Assembly: GCF_013694105.1 (NCBI RefSeq)
Contig: NZ_JACEFG010000001.1
Location: 1,302,001-1,366,000, forward strand
DNA from: Halobacillus locisalis
Lineage (GTDB): Bacteria > Bacillota > Bacilli > Bacillales > Halobacillaceae
Length of the DNA stretch: 64,000 nucleotides
Direction of reading: 5' to 3'
The notes under the pieces are model-generated. The model was given only the letters and a program-made list of their open reading frames with translations, was not told the DNA's origin and did no database searches. Of the stretch, positions 8,779 to 17,732 are shown one piece after another (position 1 is the stretch's first letter; the number at the start of each line of letters is the position of its first letter). Both the position numbers and the translations under genes were made by a program.

Positions 8779-8844
8779 TTATAATGATCGTAGCGCCACG
8801 ACAGTTATGAAATTCATTGTATTGAAACCATGTAGTTTTTTCAT
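8779..8844 (-). CDS. Leader peptide of bmrCD (21 codons)
   Basis: Starts MKKLHGFNTMNF, has ITVV at residues 13-16, and ends ALRSL then TAA. AGGAGGTC is placed 6-8 nt before the ATG, about 10 nt after the predicted transcription start. A small hairpin (TTCTC-A/T loop-GAGAA) follows the stop directly, then the candidate anti-structure and the terminator. In B. subtilis a translated leader (bmrB) controls bmrCD by ribosome-mediated attenuation when ribosome-targeting drugs are present. The position is the same here, but the peptide is much shorter than the roughly 54 residues of BmrB, and no sequence match is claimed. Confidence 0.7.
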   Translation of the reverse strand: MKKLHGFNTMNFITVVALRSL

Positions 8845-8873
8845 TGTCGTGACCTCCTTGTATATGATTATCC

Positions 8874-8902
8874 ATTATATAGTTTTCTAAATTTTTAATC
8901 AA
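8874..8902 (-). promoter_or_regulatory. Sigma-A promoter of bmrCD leader
   Basis: On the minus strand TTGATT (-35, 8897-8902), a 17-nt spacer, and TATAAT (-10, 8874-8879). The start would be near 8867, giving a short leader with the ribosome binding site at 8851-8858. Confidence 0.8.
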
Positions 8903-8929
8903 GTTCATTTCCAAAGCTTTTCAAAAAAT

Positions 8930-9946
8930 TCAAGAAATCCACCCTTTCCCGAGTAAAATGACGATGATCAGTGTCAAAATGATCAAGACGATAAACGTAA
9001 TGGATAATGGCCTTGAGACATTGGCCCGTTTCACTTCCTCCCATCGAACAGGTCTGATACCACTGATTGAAAAAATGGAGACAGCAGCCAACAAAATAGA
9101 CATGACGTTCACGGTAACCAATAAGAATGCCCCATACGCTAATTCATATTCTTCGTTTCCGATGGACATCCCCATTGCAACGGTAGGAGGAAGCAGCGCA
9201 ACTGCGACCATAACGCCGACAAGGTTCCCTGAAAGTCTGTTCAAAAAGGCGAGAGCTCCCGCCGCGCCAGACGCAACACCAAGAAACACATCCACGATAT
9301 TTACTTTTGTCCGATCTAAATATTGATCGGTTTCCGTGCCCATGTCAGAAAAATAACCAAACAAAACGGAGATGATACAAACAATTAAAATACCGTAGAG
9401 CGACGTAACAATCGATTTCCCTAATAATTTATAATCCCCTAGAATCGAAGAAAAAGCGATGGCTATAACTGGTCCGATCATGGGTGCAATCACCATCGCT
9501 CCGATAACAACAGCTTCGCTATCTTTCAGAAATCCCACAGTCGCTACAATGGCTGATAATAAAATGAGCAATGAATAATTCCAATTGATTTTACTGTTTT
9601 TCTCTACTGCGTTCAGCAACTCATGACGACTAGCTCTTTGCAGCTTTGCCTTCTCCTCTTCTTCCTCTTCTTTTTGCTCTTTTGACTCTTCATGAATCGT
9701 ATCTTTCGACAAGTACGTTTGAACTGTAAATAACAGCGTTTCAAAACCTTCTACTACATTCGAGACTTCTTCTAAGTAGTTCAATATCTCTTCTACGTCT
9801 TTTGTTTTCACTAATATACGAACAAGCATCCGCTCTTTTGATTCACTAGACACCCAATATGATTGATGGTTGAACTCCTGGAGTTTTTCATTAATGGAAG
9901 GATAATGATGGTCTGGGATATAGACTTCAATCAGTTGTAAATTCAC
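8930..9946 (-). CDS. DUF389 (TIGR00341) family membrane protein
   Basis: 338 residues. An N-terminal soluble part of about 110 residues ends in an acidic stretch (KEQKEEEEEEKAK). A conserved membrane domain follows, with segments starting at LLILLSAIVATVGFL, AVVIGAMVIAPMIGPVIAI and VMVAVALLPPTVAMG. The GAMVIAPMIGP and ALLPPTVAMG motifs are the family hallmarks. The biochemical role of DUF389 is not established. The start is GTG at 9946 after GAGGTGAG. It is divergent from the first ger operon and is probably monocistronic. Confidence 0.82.
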   Translation of the reverse strand: MNLQLIEVYIPDHHYPSINEKLQEFNHQSYWVSSESKERMLVRILVKTKDVEEILNYLEEVSNVVEGFETLLFTVQTYLSKDTIHEESKEQKEEEEEEKAKLQRASRHELLNAVEKNSKINWNYSLLILLSAIVATVGFLKDSEAVVIGAMVIAPMIGPVIAIAFSSILGDYKLLGKSIVTSLYGILIVCIISVLFGYFSDMGTETDQYLDRTKVNIVDVFLGVASGAAGALAFLNRLSGNLVGVMVAVALLPPTVAMGMSIGNEEYELAYGAFLLVTVNVMSILLAAVSIFSISGIRPVRWEEVKRANVSRPLSITFIVLIILTLIIVILLGKGWIS

Positions 9947-10075
9947 TGCTTCTCACCTCTTTCTTTGAATGTATTTTCCCTGAAAGACAGCTGCTCCTAG
10001 ACAGTTTTATCAACCTCTTTCCGATAGCCTCAAATAAGCCCCCCTTTTATCTTGAACAAGGAAAAGCGTGAACGG

Positions 10076-10104
10076 TGTCCGAATGGATTTGATAAATGTC
10101 CGAA
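10076..10104. repeat. TGTCCGA phased repeat, small cluster
   Basis: TGTCCGAA at 10076-10083 and at 10097-10104, start-to-start 21 bp. The same motif and spacing form the large arrays at 40875-41048 and 42562-42714. Confidence 0.55.
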
Positions 10105-10200
10105 TCGAGGCACGTCCACACAATATATCGTCGGGATGGAAGGGAAAACAGTCTTCCAGAATACTGCCTCATTCTTGAAGGTTAATTTTTATTCCAACCA

Positions 10201-10230
10201 TTCATAATGTCTCCCATTTATCACATACTA
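10201..10230 (+). promoter_or_regulatory. Candidate sigma-G promoter of first ger operon
   Basis: TTCATA (10201-10206), a 17-nt spacer, and CATACTA (10224-10230), 30 nt before the ATG. CATACTA fits the sigma-F/sigma-G -10 consensus, and gerA-type operons are expressed in the forespore in known Bacillus. Confidence 0.5.
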
Positions 10231-10259
10231 ATTCCATCTAGTGATGAAGGAGGGATATC

Positions 10260-11741
10260 ATGGAGAACCAAGTACCTTTAAATAAAGATGCCTATATAAA
10301 AATGATGAAGCAACAATTCAATGACAGTCCTGATTTGATATGTAAAACATTTGAGTCGAAACACCAAACGATCATCATTCATTTCGTCAACTATCAGGTG
10401 AAGAAGGATTACCTTGAACGAGACTTATTAGAGCCTTTAACGACATCTAGGCGTCCTTGGTCCGTACATGATTTACAGAATAAGATCCCTCTAGCTTCTT
10501 CAAAAACGGAGAATTCCATTAAGAAGATTACGAACGATCTTATTCATGGAAGTGTGTCTGTTTATATTGAAGGAGAACCAGATGTCGTGCTTTTTGCCCT
10601 ACCTAACCTGGAAAGCCGGGCCCTCAACCGAGCAGAAACAGAGTCACTGGTCTTCGGTCCTCAAATTTCATTTACTGAATCATTGGTTACGAACTTAAAC
10701 GTGGTTCGCTGGCGTCTGGATACGGATGACTTGGTTGTTGAGAAGGTCATTCTTGGGGAGAGAATCAAATCAGAGGCTCGTATCATCTACCTTAAGTCAC
10801 TAGCCAATGATGAAAACGTCAATACAATGCGGCAGCGACTAACCGATTTGGTTGTCGATGAAGTGGAAGATACGAGTGTATTGAGCCAACTCATCGAAGA
10901 CTCATCAAGCAGTGTTTTTCCTCAGCTGATCACGACGGAACTACCAGATCGTTTCTGCAACAGTATATCTAAAGGTCGAGTCGGTGTGATGTTGGATAAA
11001 AGTCCTACCGTGCTTGTTGGTCCTATGAGTTTCTTTGAATTCTTTGAATCCACAGAGGATTTGTACGTCAGGTGGAATATGGGGACATTTATACGTTTCC
11101 TTCGATTCCTCGCTATGTTTATTTCTATTGTATTAACACCTATGTACGTTGCCGCTTTGACCTATCATTATGAGATCATTCCAGCGTCGCTCTTGATTTC
11201 CCTGGGTCAATCAAGAGCAACTGTTCCTTTCCCGCCCGTCATTGAAGCCCTGCTCTTAGAAATGCTGATCGAATTCCTGCGTGAGGCCGGAGCACGCCTC
11301 CCTACAAAGGTCGGTCAGACGATGGGTATCGTAGGTGGTATCGTTCTTGGTCAAGCAGCCGTGAAAGCGGGGTTCACGAGTAATATCTTGATCATCGTGA
11401 TTGCCTTAAGTGCACTCGCTTCTTTTACTGCACCAAGTTATTTAATGGGTTCGGCAATACGAATTATCCGTTTTCCTATGATCCTGCTAGCAGGAGCATG
11501 GGGCCTGATTGGAATTGTATTCGCTTTGAGCTTTTTAGTGATTCATTTGTTGAAACAAAAATCACTAGGTCGCCCATACCTTGCCCCTATCTACCCACTT
11601 GAGCTAAGAGATTTCAATGATGCGATTTTCCGGTCGACGTTCCAAAGAAACGTGAAGCGGCCGAAATATATTATGACTAAAGACAAGAAGCGATTTGATA
11701 AAACCAAAGCTGTCGAAAAAAATGATGTGGATCCTGTATGA
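10260..11741 (+). CDS. Spore germination receptor A subunit (GerA family)
   Basis: 493 residues. A large N-terminal hydrophilic domain (about 1-275) precedes a membrane domain with several helices (FLRFLAMFISIVLTPMYVAA, ILIIVIALSALASF, MILLAGAWGLIGIVFALSFL). Family motifs such as LPDRFCNSISKGRVGVMLDKSP, PFPPVIEALLLEMLIEFLRE and AGARLPTKVGQTMGIVGGIV-like sequence are present. With the B and C subunits it forms the germinant receptor in the inner spore membrane. It follows GAAGGAGGG. The stop overlaps the B-subunit ATG. The germinant cannot be told from sequence. Confidence 0.93.
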   Translation: MENQVPLNKDAYIKMMKQQFNDSPDLICKTFESKHQTIIIHFVNYQVKKDYLERDLLEPLTTSRRPWSVHDLQNKIPLASSKTENSIKKITNDLIHGSVSVYIEGEPDVVLFALPNLESRALNRAETESLVFGPQISFTESLVTNLNVVRWRLDTDDLVVEKVILGERIKSEARIIYLKSLANDENVNTMRQRLTDLVVDEVEDTSVLSQLIEDSSSSVFPQLITTELPDRFCNSISKGRVGVMLDKSPTVLVGPMSFFEFFESTEDLYVRWNMGTFIRFLRFLAMFISIVLTPMYVAALTYHYEIIPASLLISLGQSRATVPFPPVIEALLLEMLIEFLREAGARLPTKVGQTMGIVGGIVLGQAAVKAGFTSNILIIVIALSALASFTAPSYLMGSAIRIIRFPMILLAGAWGLIGIVFALSFLVIHLLKQKSLGRPYLAPIYPLELRDFNDAIFRSTFQRNVKRPKYIMTKDKKRFDKTKAVEKNDVDPV

Positions 11742-12844
11742 ATGCAAATATTACCGTAACAAAAAGTCAATCGGTTCGGGCATTTTATTTATTTTTCATT
11801 ATCCACACCATTCAAATCGGTGCAGGATTGATGGGTGTCCCAAGAATTCTCTTTCTAGAAGCGGGATCTGATGCATGGGTTTCTATACTTATCGGAGGCT
11901 TGTACATCCACTTTATAGCGTGGATTATGATCCTAATATTGAGAGAATACGAAAACGCCGACATTCTCGGTATCCAGTGTGATTTATTTGGGGCTTTTTT
12001 CGGCAAGTTAATGGGATGTATATTCATCATCTATATTTTTTTCATCTTGCTGAGCGTCATCCGAAATTACATCGAGGTCGTTCAAGTATTCATCTTCCCC
12101 GAGATTCCGATTTGGCTAATGACGCTTTTCTTACTTTTTCTAATGATTTATTGTGTGAGCGGAGGACTCCGGGTTGTCATAGGGACTTGCTTCCTATTTT
12201 TCTTCCTGACGATTTGGTTGGTGTTCACTATTTACACGCCTGTCACTTACATGGATTGGGGACACTTCCTTCCAGTATTTCAATCAAGCCCCTTGGAAAT
12301 CTTGAAAGGTTCTCAGAAAATGACGTATACCGTGCTTGGTATGGAAGTGTTACTCTTCGTTTATCCTTACATTGAAAACAAGAAAAAAATTGCTGTTCCC
12401 GTCCATTTGGCCATTGTCTTGACAACTTTTTTGATTTTACTTGTAACGGTCGTATCCATCGGCTACTTTAGTGATTATCAATTAAGAGAGACCGTGTGGG
12501 CTACTCTATCGTTATTCAAAATTGTTAGTTTTTCTATTATTGAACGCTTTGACTTTATCGCCGTAGCTATTTGGATGATGGTCATAATCCCGAACATCGT
12601 TCTATTTTGTTGGATTCTTCTACATTCAGTGAAACGAATGTTTAACTTCCAAGGGAAACGAAGCCTATACGTGATTGCTGTCTTTCTGTTTATAGGCTCT
12701 ATCCTTTTTGAATACCGAATGAGCGTGAATCAAATGACCGATTTAACGGCTCAGGTTGGATTTTACCTTGTATTTGTCTATCCCTTGTTCCTTTATTTAG
12801 TTCTGCAAGTCAGAAAAATTTGGAGAAAGAGGCGAGCATCATGA
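11738..12844 (+). CDS. Spore germination receptor B subunit (GerB family permease)
   Basis: 368-residue integral membrane protein of the APC-like endospore germination permease family, about ten helices. The N-terminal FFIIHTIQIGAGLMGVPRIL is the family motif in helix 1. B subunits carry the nutrient-binding pocket in characterised receptors. The ATG overlaps the A-subunit stop (ATGA), and the stop overlaps the C-subunit ATG in the same way, so translation of all three is coupled. Confidence 0.92.
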   Translation: MNANITVTKSQSVRAFYLFFIIHTIQIGAGLMGVPRILFLEAGSDAWVSILIGGLYIHFIAWIMILILREYENADILGIQCDLFGAFFGKLMGCIFIIYIFFILLSVIRNYIEVVQVFIFPEIPIWLMTLFLLFLMIYCVSGGLRVVIGTCFLFFFLTIWLVFTIYTPVTYMDWGHFLPVFQSSPLEILKGSQKMTYTVLGMEVLLFVYPYIENKKKIAVPVHLAIVLTTFLILLVTVVSIGYFSDYQLRETVWATLSLFKIVSFSIIERFDFIAVAIWMMVIIPNIVLFCWILLHSVKRMFNFQGKRSLYVIAVFLFIGSILFEYRMSVNQMTDLTAQVGFYLVFVYPLFLYLVLQVRKIWRKRRAS

Positions 12845-13968
12845 AGAAAATAACCATTATTATCTGCCTCTCTCTTTTATGTACAGGATGTATCCCTAAA
12901 AGTTACATTGAAAAGCTTGGCATTATTACAGCTGTCGGATATGACCTTGTTGAAGACTCCAAACTCGAAGGCACTTTAGTTGTTTTCCAATTTGATCCAA
13001 CATCATCAAATACATCACAGATCATTACGAGTAAAGCAGAAACATCAAAAGGAATTAGATACCAAGCAAATAGACTTACTAGTCATCGACTTGTTTCAGG
13101 ACAAGTTCGACTGGCACTTTATCAAGATAAGTTGGCTGAAAAAGGAATGTTGAAATATATGGATACTCTTGCCCGAGATGCCAAAATATCCGATCTAGGT
13201 TATCTAGCGGTCAGCAATGTACCGACCAGCGAATTAATGAAAAGTAACCTCTCAGAAGATGCACCTAATATAGGGATATACCTTCAGAGTCTTATCGAAA
13301 AGAGTATTAAAAACCAAATGATTCCCGACTCTCTTATTAACATCTTTTTAAGAGATGTTCATGATTTAGGGATCGACCCCGTGCTCCCTATGCTCTCACT
13401 GAATGATGATAAACCTTATATCCACGGCTTATCTCTATTTCAAGATGACAAATACGTATCCATGCTCGATGAAAAGGATATCTTTCATTTGATGTTAATG
13501 AGACAACGTTCAGAAGATACCGAATTCCAATTAGATCTTCCTTCAGAGTCCTTGAAGGAATATTATAAAACTGAAAACAGTAATATGAATGATGGTACTC
13601 TGCACGTATCTTTAAATGATCTACGCAACCGTACATCATTTGAGTTCATAGACGGGGACTTTACCAATCCTAAAGTCAAAATCAAAATGGAAGGGAGACT
13701 AATGGAAATCACAAAAGATATTGATTTGAAGGATCAAGCCATTAAGGCTTTGGAAAAAGAATTAGAAAAACAATTAACAGACCGTTTAGAACAATTAGTA
13801 GACAAATTGAAGGAGAAGAATGTTGACCCTGTAGGGTTCGGCAAGAAATTTAATGAAAGACACCGAAAGAATCAATTGACTGAAGAAGCGTGGAGAAGTC
13901 AGATCCCTGAATTGGATGTGACGTTCGATATTGAAATAAAACTCCTCCGCCACGGCATAACGGAGTGA
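12841..13968 (+). CDS. Spore germination receptor C subunit (Ger(x)C lipoprotein)
   Basis: 375 residues. A lipoprotein signal peptide MKKITIIICLSLLCTGC has the lipidated Cys at 17, followed by the Ger(x)C fold (EKLGIITAVGYDLVEDSK; DPVGFGKKFNERH near the end). The ATG at 12841 is preferred to the upstream ATG at 12820 because the signal peptide begins here and the ATGA overlap matches the previous junction. It ends the first ger operon. Confidence 0.92.
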   Translation: MKKITIIICLSLLCTGCIPKSYIEKLGIITAVGYDLVEDSKLEGTLVVFQFDPTSSNTSQIITSKAETSKGIRYQANRLTSHRLVSGQVRLALYQDKLAEKGMLKYMDTLARDAKISDLGYLAVSNVPTSELMKSNLSEDAPNIGIYLQSLIEKSIKNQMIPDSLINIFLRDVHDLGIDPVLPMLSLNDDKPYIHGLSLFQDDKYVSMLDEKDIFHLMLMRQRSEDTEFQLDLPSESLKEYYKTENSNMNDGTLHVSLNDLRNRTSFEFIDGDFTNPKVKIKMEGRLMEITKDIDLKDQAIKALEKELEKQLTDRLEQLVDKLKEKNVDPVGFGKKFNERHRKNQLTEEAWRSQIPELDVTFDIEIKLLRHGITE

Positions 13969-14016
13969 TAATAGAGTGATCATGGTTCCATAAAATAATG
14001 GACTCCGACTTTTTTT
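13961..14016 (+). terminator. Probable terminator of first ger operon
   Basis: CGGAG pairs with CTCCG (14003-14007) around an inner TCCAT / ATGGA helix, followed by TTTTTTT. The outer loop is long, so this is less certain than others here. Confidence 0.5.
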
Positions 14017-14041
14017 GAAAATGCCAGTTCTATATGGAAAA

Positions 14042-14066
14042 ACCGCCTAGAGTAACCCTAGGCGGT
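14042..14066 (-). terminator. Terminator of helD-aldo/keto reductase operon
   Basis: Perfect stem ACCGCCTAG / CTAGGCGGT, 7-nt loop, followed on the minus strand by TTTTT. Confidence 0.85.
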
Positions 14067-14071
14067 CAAAG

Positions 14072-14896
14072 TCAATAGTCGAACTCATCAGGGTGGGCCC
14101 CGATACGCTCTCCCGTATGAAGCTCATCGATTTTCCTTATCTCATCATCTGTTAACTTAAAATCAAACAAATCGGCATTTTCCTTCTGACGTTTCTCGCG
14201 GGACGATTTCGGAATGATGATCACATCGTGTTCGAGATGCCAGCGAAGAATGACCTGTGCAGGCGACTTGTCATACTTAGTTGAAAGTTCTTCTAGAATA
14301 GGTGCGTCAAAGTACTGCCCTCTTCCAAGTGGTGCCCATGCTTCAAGTTGAATTCCTTGAGCCTCGCAATAAGACAATAAGTCTTTTTGATAGACACGAG
14401 GGTGGAATTCGACTTGGTTCACCATTGGCTTGACCTCTGCTGTTTGCATCAGCTCATCCAAATGATGCTCCATGAAGTTACATACACCGATTGCTTTCAC
14501 TTTCCCATCTTTATATAACTTCTCCAACGCTTTCCATGTGTCCGCGAACTTCCCAGGGACGGGCCAGTGAACAAGGTACAAGTCTAGATAATCCAACCCT
14601 AGCTTGTCCATGCTACGGTCGAAAGCTTGTAACGTCTCTTCGTACCCTTGCTCGTCATTCCATACCTTCGTTGTAACAAAAAGTTCATCACGAGGGACCT
14701 CGCTTTGTTTCAGGGCTTCACCCACACCTCTTTCATTATCGTAAAAAGAAGCCGTATCGATATGACGATATCCTACATTCAAGGCGGACTGTACTGCTTC
14801 GACCACTTCTTGAGTATCATTCATTTTATAAACACCTAAGCCGACTTTAGGCATATAGGTTCCATTATATAAGGCAAAAGACTCTGTTAGACTCAT
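14072..14896 (-). CDS. Aldo/keto reductase
   Basis: 274-residue cytosolic NADPH-dependent reductase of the AKR5/YvgN-YtbE type. The catalytic tetrad can be read as Asp47 and Tyr52 (DTASFYDNE), Lys77 (TTKVW) and His110 (VHWP). The coenzyme-binding signature IIPKSSREKRQKEN and the C-terminal GERIGAHPDEFDY are present. Members reduce methylglyoxal and other aldehydes; the substrate here is not known. It starts 12 nt after helD with its own GGAGTGAT, so the two share a transcript. Confidence 0.9.
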   Translation of the reverse strand: MSLTESFALYNGTYMPKVGLGVYKMNDTQEVVEAVQSALNVGYRHIDTASFYDNERGVGEALKQSEVPRDELFVTTKVWNDEQGYEETLQAFDRSMDKLGLDYLDLYLVHWPVPGKFADTWKALEKLYKDGKVKAIGVCNFMEHHLDELMQTAEVKPMVNQVEFHPRVYQKDLLSYCEAQGIQLEAWAPLGRGQYFDAPILEELSTKYDKSPAQVILRWHLEHDVIIIPKSSREKRQKENADLFDFKLTDDEIRKIDELHTGERIGAHPDEFDY

Positions 14897-14908
14897 CTAC
14901 TATCACTC

Positions 14909-17197
14909 CTATGCGAATTCATTCTTTACTCTATTTACCTTTTTATCCAATGGTTCAAACAATGAAGAACCTACTTGGTCGAGTAAGAAACTAGATGGAT
15001 ATGCTCCAATCATATATAACCGGTGCAAAGGACGTGTCATCGCGACGTATAGAAGCTTCACATCCAACTCATTCTTTTCAAAGGGATGATCATAGGAATA
15101 GAGGAATACGACATCGAATTCCAACCCTTTCGCTAAATAGGCTGGTAAAACCATGCAATCGCCCATCCATTGTTGTTCATCCATCTTCATAAATCCGAGT
15201 TCGTGTGGCAATTCTTCGAAGACTTGATCGGCTTCCATATCGGTTTTCGTCACAATGGCAAATGTATTCATCCCCTGCTGTTTAGCATCTGTCACGAGTG
15301 TCTTCAATTTTTCCTGCCAGTTATCGAGAGATAAATAGGCAGGTTTATCACCATGTCTAACCACAGGTTCCGCACTAGGCAAACGATCCGGCATCAATTG
15401 AAGCAGTTCATTCGCCAGGTTCATAATTTCAATTGTGGTTCGATACGTTTTTTGAAGCGTTAAGTAATTCGCTTGCTGAAAGACATCGTCCATCAACGTC
15501 TGCCAGTGTTTCAAACCACGATATCGGTAAATCCCTTGCGCCAAATCTCCGACGATTGTGAACAAATCAGTCTGAAAAGCCCGACGCAAACTATAAACCT
15601 CTAAATAGCTGTAGTCTTGAGCTTCATCAATGACCACCTTTTTCGCCTTGTAGTCCTTATCTACACCTGATACAAACGTATGGATGTACAACAATGGAGC
15701 AAGATCTTCTGCACTCCATATTTTCTTCTGTAATAGCTGTCTCGACTGTCTTCGCATCTGCTTCAATGGTTCAGAGTCCTCTTCAATAAGCCTAGGAAAT
15801 AAATCTTCATTAAATAACGCTTCGTACAGCTCCACAAGTTTATGTTTAGGATAGTTCTTCATAAAACGTTGAACGCTCGTTCTTGCTTCTTTCTCTACTT
15901 CTTTCAGTCGCTCTTCTTTTCGAGTGATCAAGAAACTGACACGTTTTTTTCTCTTGGCTGGATCTTTGAATCCATATAATGCCTTATCGAGTTCTTCATC
16001 ATACTTCTCGGCCATCTTCGTTAAAATCTGCTTTTTCTTTCTTCTCAATTCACTTTGAAGGACCTCTTTGATTTTCTGAACACGTACTTGATAAGGGAAG
16101 TAACTATATTCGTTATAAAATAAACGATTGATAGCTTTAGCCGACTTGATCGTAAAACCTGCTAAAGTGAAATTATCCGTCATTCTATACTGCTTTTTCA
16201 CTTCTTGAAGATACGTGTTTAATACGTACTTAAAAGCTTTCGAACCTTTATATCCAGCCGACCATAGAGTACCGTCTTCCTCATTTCCTTCTACCGCATT
16301 CATTAAGACTTCGTGTTGACTGATGACCGGCCAGTCCACCCCTATCACAAGCTTGACGAAGTCTTCATAAGTCGTTTGGCGTGCACGTTGAACCCCTAGT
16401 TCAGGCAGCACCTCTGATATGTATTGAATGAAAAGTCGGTTAGGGGCGAGAATCAATAGATCCTCTGGCTTGAATATCTCTCTCATTGTATATAGAAAAT
16501 AAGAAATCCGGTGAAGCGCAATGGTTGTTTTTCCACTTCCTGCTGCTCCTTGTACAATGATAGGCTTTCTAATGTCTGCGCGAATGATATCATTCTGCTC
16601 TTCTTGAATTGTCGCTACAATCTCTGTTAAGCGATTTTCAGAGTTTTGGGCAAGCGAGTCCTGCAGCAGCTCATCTTTCGTGGTCATATCAATATCTCTA
16701 AAGTCGATTAACTCTCCATCTTCAATCTGATATTGACGCTTTAGAGAGACCTCCCCTTCATATACATCTCCGTGAGCTTCATAACTCACGTCTCCTAACC
16801 TTCCTTCGTAATATACATTGGCTAAAGGAGACCGCCAATCTAGTATGATCGGTAACTGCGTTTCACGATCGAATAAGGACATCTTCCCAATGTAAAAGAC
16901 TTCTAAATCCGGCTTCTCTTTACGGTGAAAATCAATGCGGGCGAAATAAGGCTTTTTACGTAGGTGTATGAGGCTTTCTAGTTGATCTTTGGACATCTTC
17001 ATGAAATTTGCATGCGACAACATCTCTTGATACCGTAAACTACTATCTTTAAAGTCAAGACGGGCTAATGTATCTTCTTGACGTTTTTTTAAAGATTCCT
17101 GATCTGATTGTTGTGAGGCAATCACTTGGTCCATGTAGGCTTTCGTAAAAGTTAAGCGCTCGAGCTCTTTTGAGAAATCATTATGCTGATTCGTCAT
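14909..17197 (-). CDS. helD: RNA polymerase recycling ATPase HelD
   Basis: 762 residues, the length of B. subtilis HelD (YvgS). The N-terminal coiled-coil arm (about 5-75) enters the secondary channel of RNA polymerase. The UvrD-like helicase core has Walker A at 216-224 (GAAGSGKTT), motif II VIDEAQDYSY and the Q-motif-like NRLTEIVATIQEEQNDIIR. The C-terminal half has the YVAMTRPLHRL motif. HelD releases stalled polymerase from DNA after termination. ATG after AAGGGGGAA. It is the first gene of a two-gene operon with the aldo/keto reductase. Confidence 0.93.
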   Translation of the reverse strand: MTNQHNDFSKELERLTFTKAYMDQVIASQQSDQESLKKRQEDTLARLDFKDSSLRYQEMLSHANFMKMSKDQLESLIHLRKKPYFARIDFHRKEKPDLEVFYIGKMSLFDRETQLPIILDWRSPLANVYYEGRLGDVSYEAHGDVYEGEVSLKRQYQIEDGELIDFRDIDMTTKDELLQDSLAQNSENRLTEIVATIQEEQNDIIRADIRKPIIVQGAAGSGKTTIALHRISYFLYTMREIFKPEDLLILAPNRLFIQYISEVLPELGVQRARQTTYEDFVKLVIGVDWPVISQHEVLMNAVEGNEEDGTLWSAGYKGSKAFKYVLNTYLQEVKKQYRMTDNFTLAGFTIKSAKAINRLFYNEYSYFPYQVRVQKIKEVLQSELRRKKKQILTKMAEKYDEELDKALYGFKDPAKRKKRVSFLITRKEERLKEVEKEARTSVQRFMKNYPKHKLVELYEALFNEDLFPRLIEEDSEPLKQMRRQSRQLLQKKIWSAEDLAPLLYIHTFVSGVDKDYKAKKVVIDEAQDYSYLEVYSLRRAFQTDLFTIVGDLAQGIYRYRGLKHWQTLMDDVFQQANYLTLQKTYRTTIEIMNLANELLQLMPDRLPSAEPVVRHGDKPAYLSLDNWQEKLKTLVTDAKQQGMNTFAIVTKTDMEADQVFEELPHELGFMKMDEQQWMGDCMVLPAYLAKGLEFDVVFLYSYDHPFEKNELDVKLLYVAMTRPLHRLYMIGAYPSSFLLDQVGSSLFEPLDKKVNRVKNEFA

Positions 17198-17346
17198 TTC
17201 TTCGTTCCCCCTTCAAATTTACAGAAAGGACGGTTTAGGGTGGCAAGTTACGAAGGTTGAATGGAAGCAACGAATAAATAAAATACCATACAAAAAGTGG
17301 AAATGCAATATAACAAGATCCACCTATCCGTAGTTTACAAAGAAAA

Positions 17347-17374
17347 AAGCGATGATCTTTGTAGATCAACGCTT
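17347..17374 (-). terminator. Terminator of chemoreceptor-STAS operon
   Basis: Stem AAGCG-GATCT / AGATC-CGCTT with a small internal mismatch and loop ACAA, followed on the minus strand by TTTTTT. It overlaps the stop of the last gene. Confidence 0.75.
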
Positions 17375-17726
17375 ATTGCCTAGGCTTGTTTTCTATATAT
17401 TTTGGTAATCGAATTTCATAAACGAGATAAGAAAAAACGCGAAGTAAAACAGGGTATAAGGCAAGAAAACCTAAAAGATCACCAATCCCACCCAAAATAT
17501 TTGTGGTAATCATGACAAGAAAGAGAAGAAGCATTAGAACCACAGTAACGAGCCCCGTTCTACCATTTACCGGATTCCAAGCACCGGCTATCGTCTTCGT
17601 ATCCTGCTCAACTAATTCGAAGCATCGATAATGGAAGGGGCGAACCCGGAACCAGTTCGAAGCTGTAACTAATTCATCGCGATCTCTAATTTCTTTGTAG
17701 CAATAACGGCAGCGGTTTGTGTCCAA
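17373..17726 (-). CDS. Putative metal-binding membrane protein
   Basis: 117 residues, not recognised as a named family. The N-terminus has a zinc-ribbon-like set of ligands (CRYCYKEI, then HYRCFEL), with a segment between that could close the site. Two membrane segments follow (about 57-78 and 82-102), and the C-terminal end is basic. The start is TTG, with AGGAG lying in the last codons of the upstream ATPase gene and only 6 nt separating the two, so they are probably coupled. Last gene of the chemoreceptor operon. Confidence 0.65.
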   Translation of the reverse strand: MDTNRCRYCYKEIRDRDELVTASNWFRVRPFHYRCFELVEQDTKTIAGAWNPVNGRTGLVTVVLMLLLFLVMITTNILGGIGDLLGFLALYPVLLRVFSYLVYEIRLPKYIENKPRQ

Positions 17727-17732
17727 GGGAAT

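Larger units (their letters stand above)
9947..10259. other. Divergent intergenic region, DUF389 / ger operon
   Basis: 313 nt without a gene. It holds two copies of the phased TGTCCGA motif (10076-10104) and a candidate forespore promoter for the ger operon (10201-10230). No other structure was found. Confidence 0.6.
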
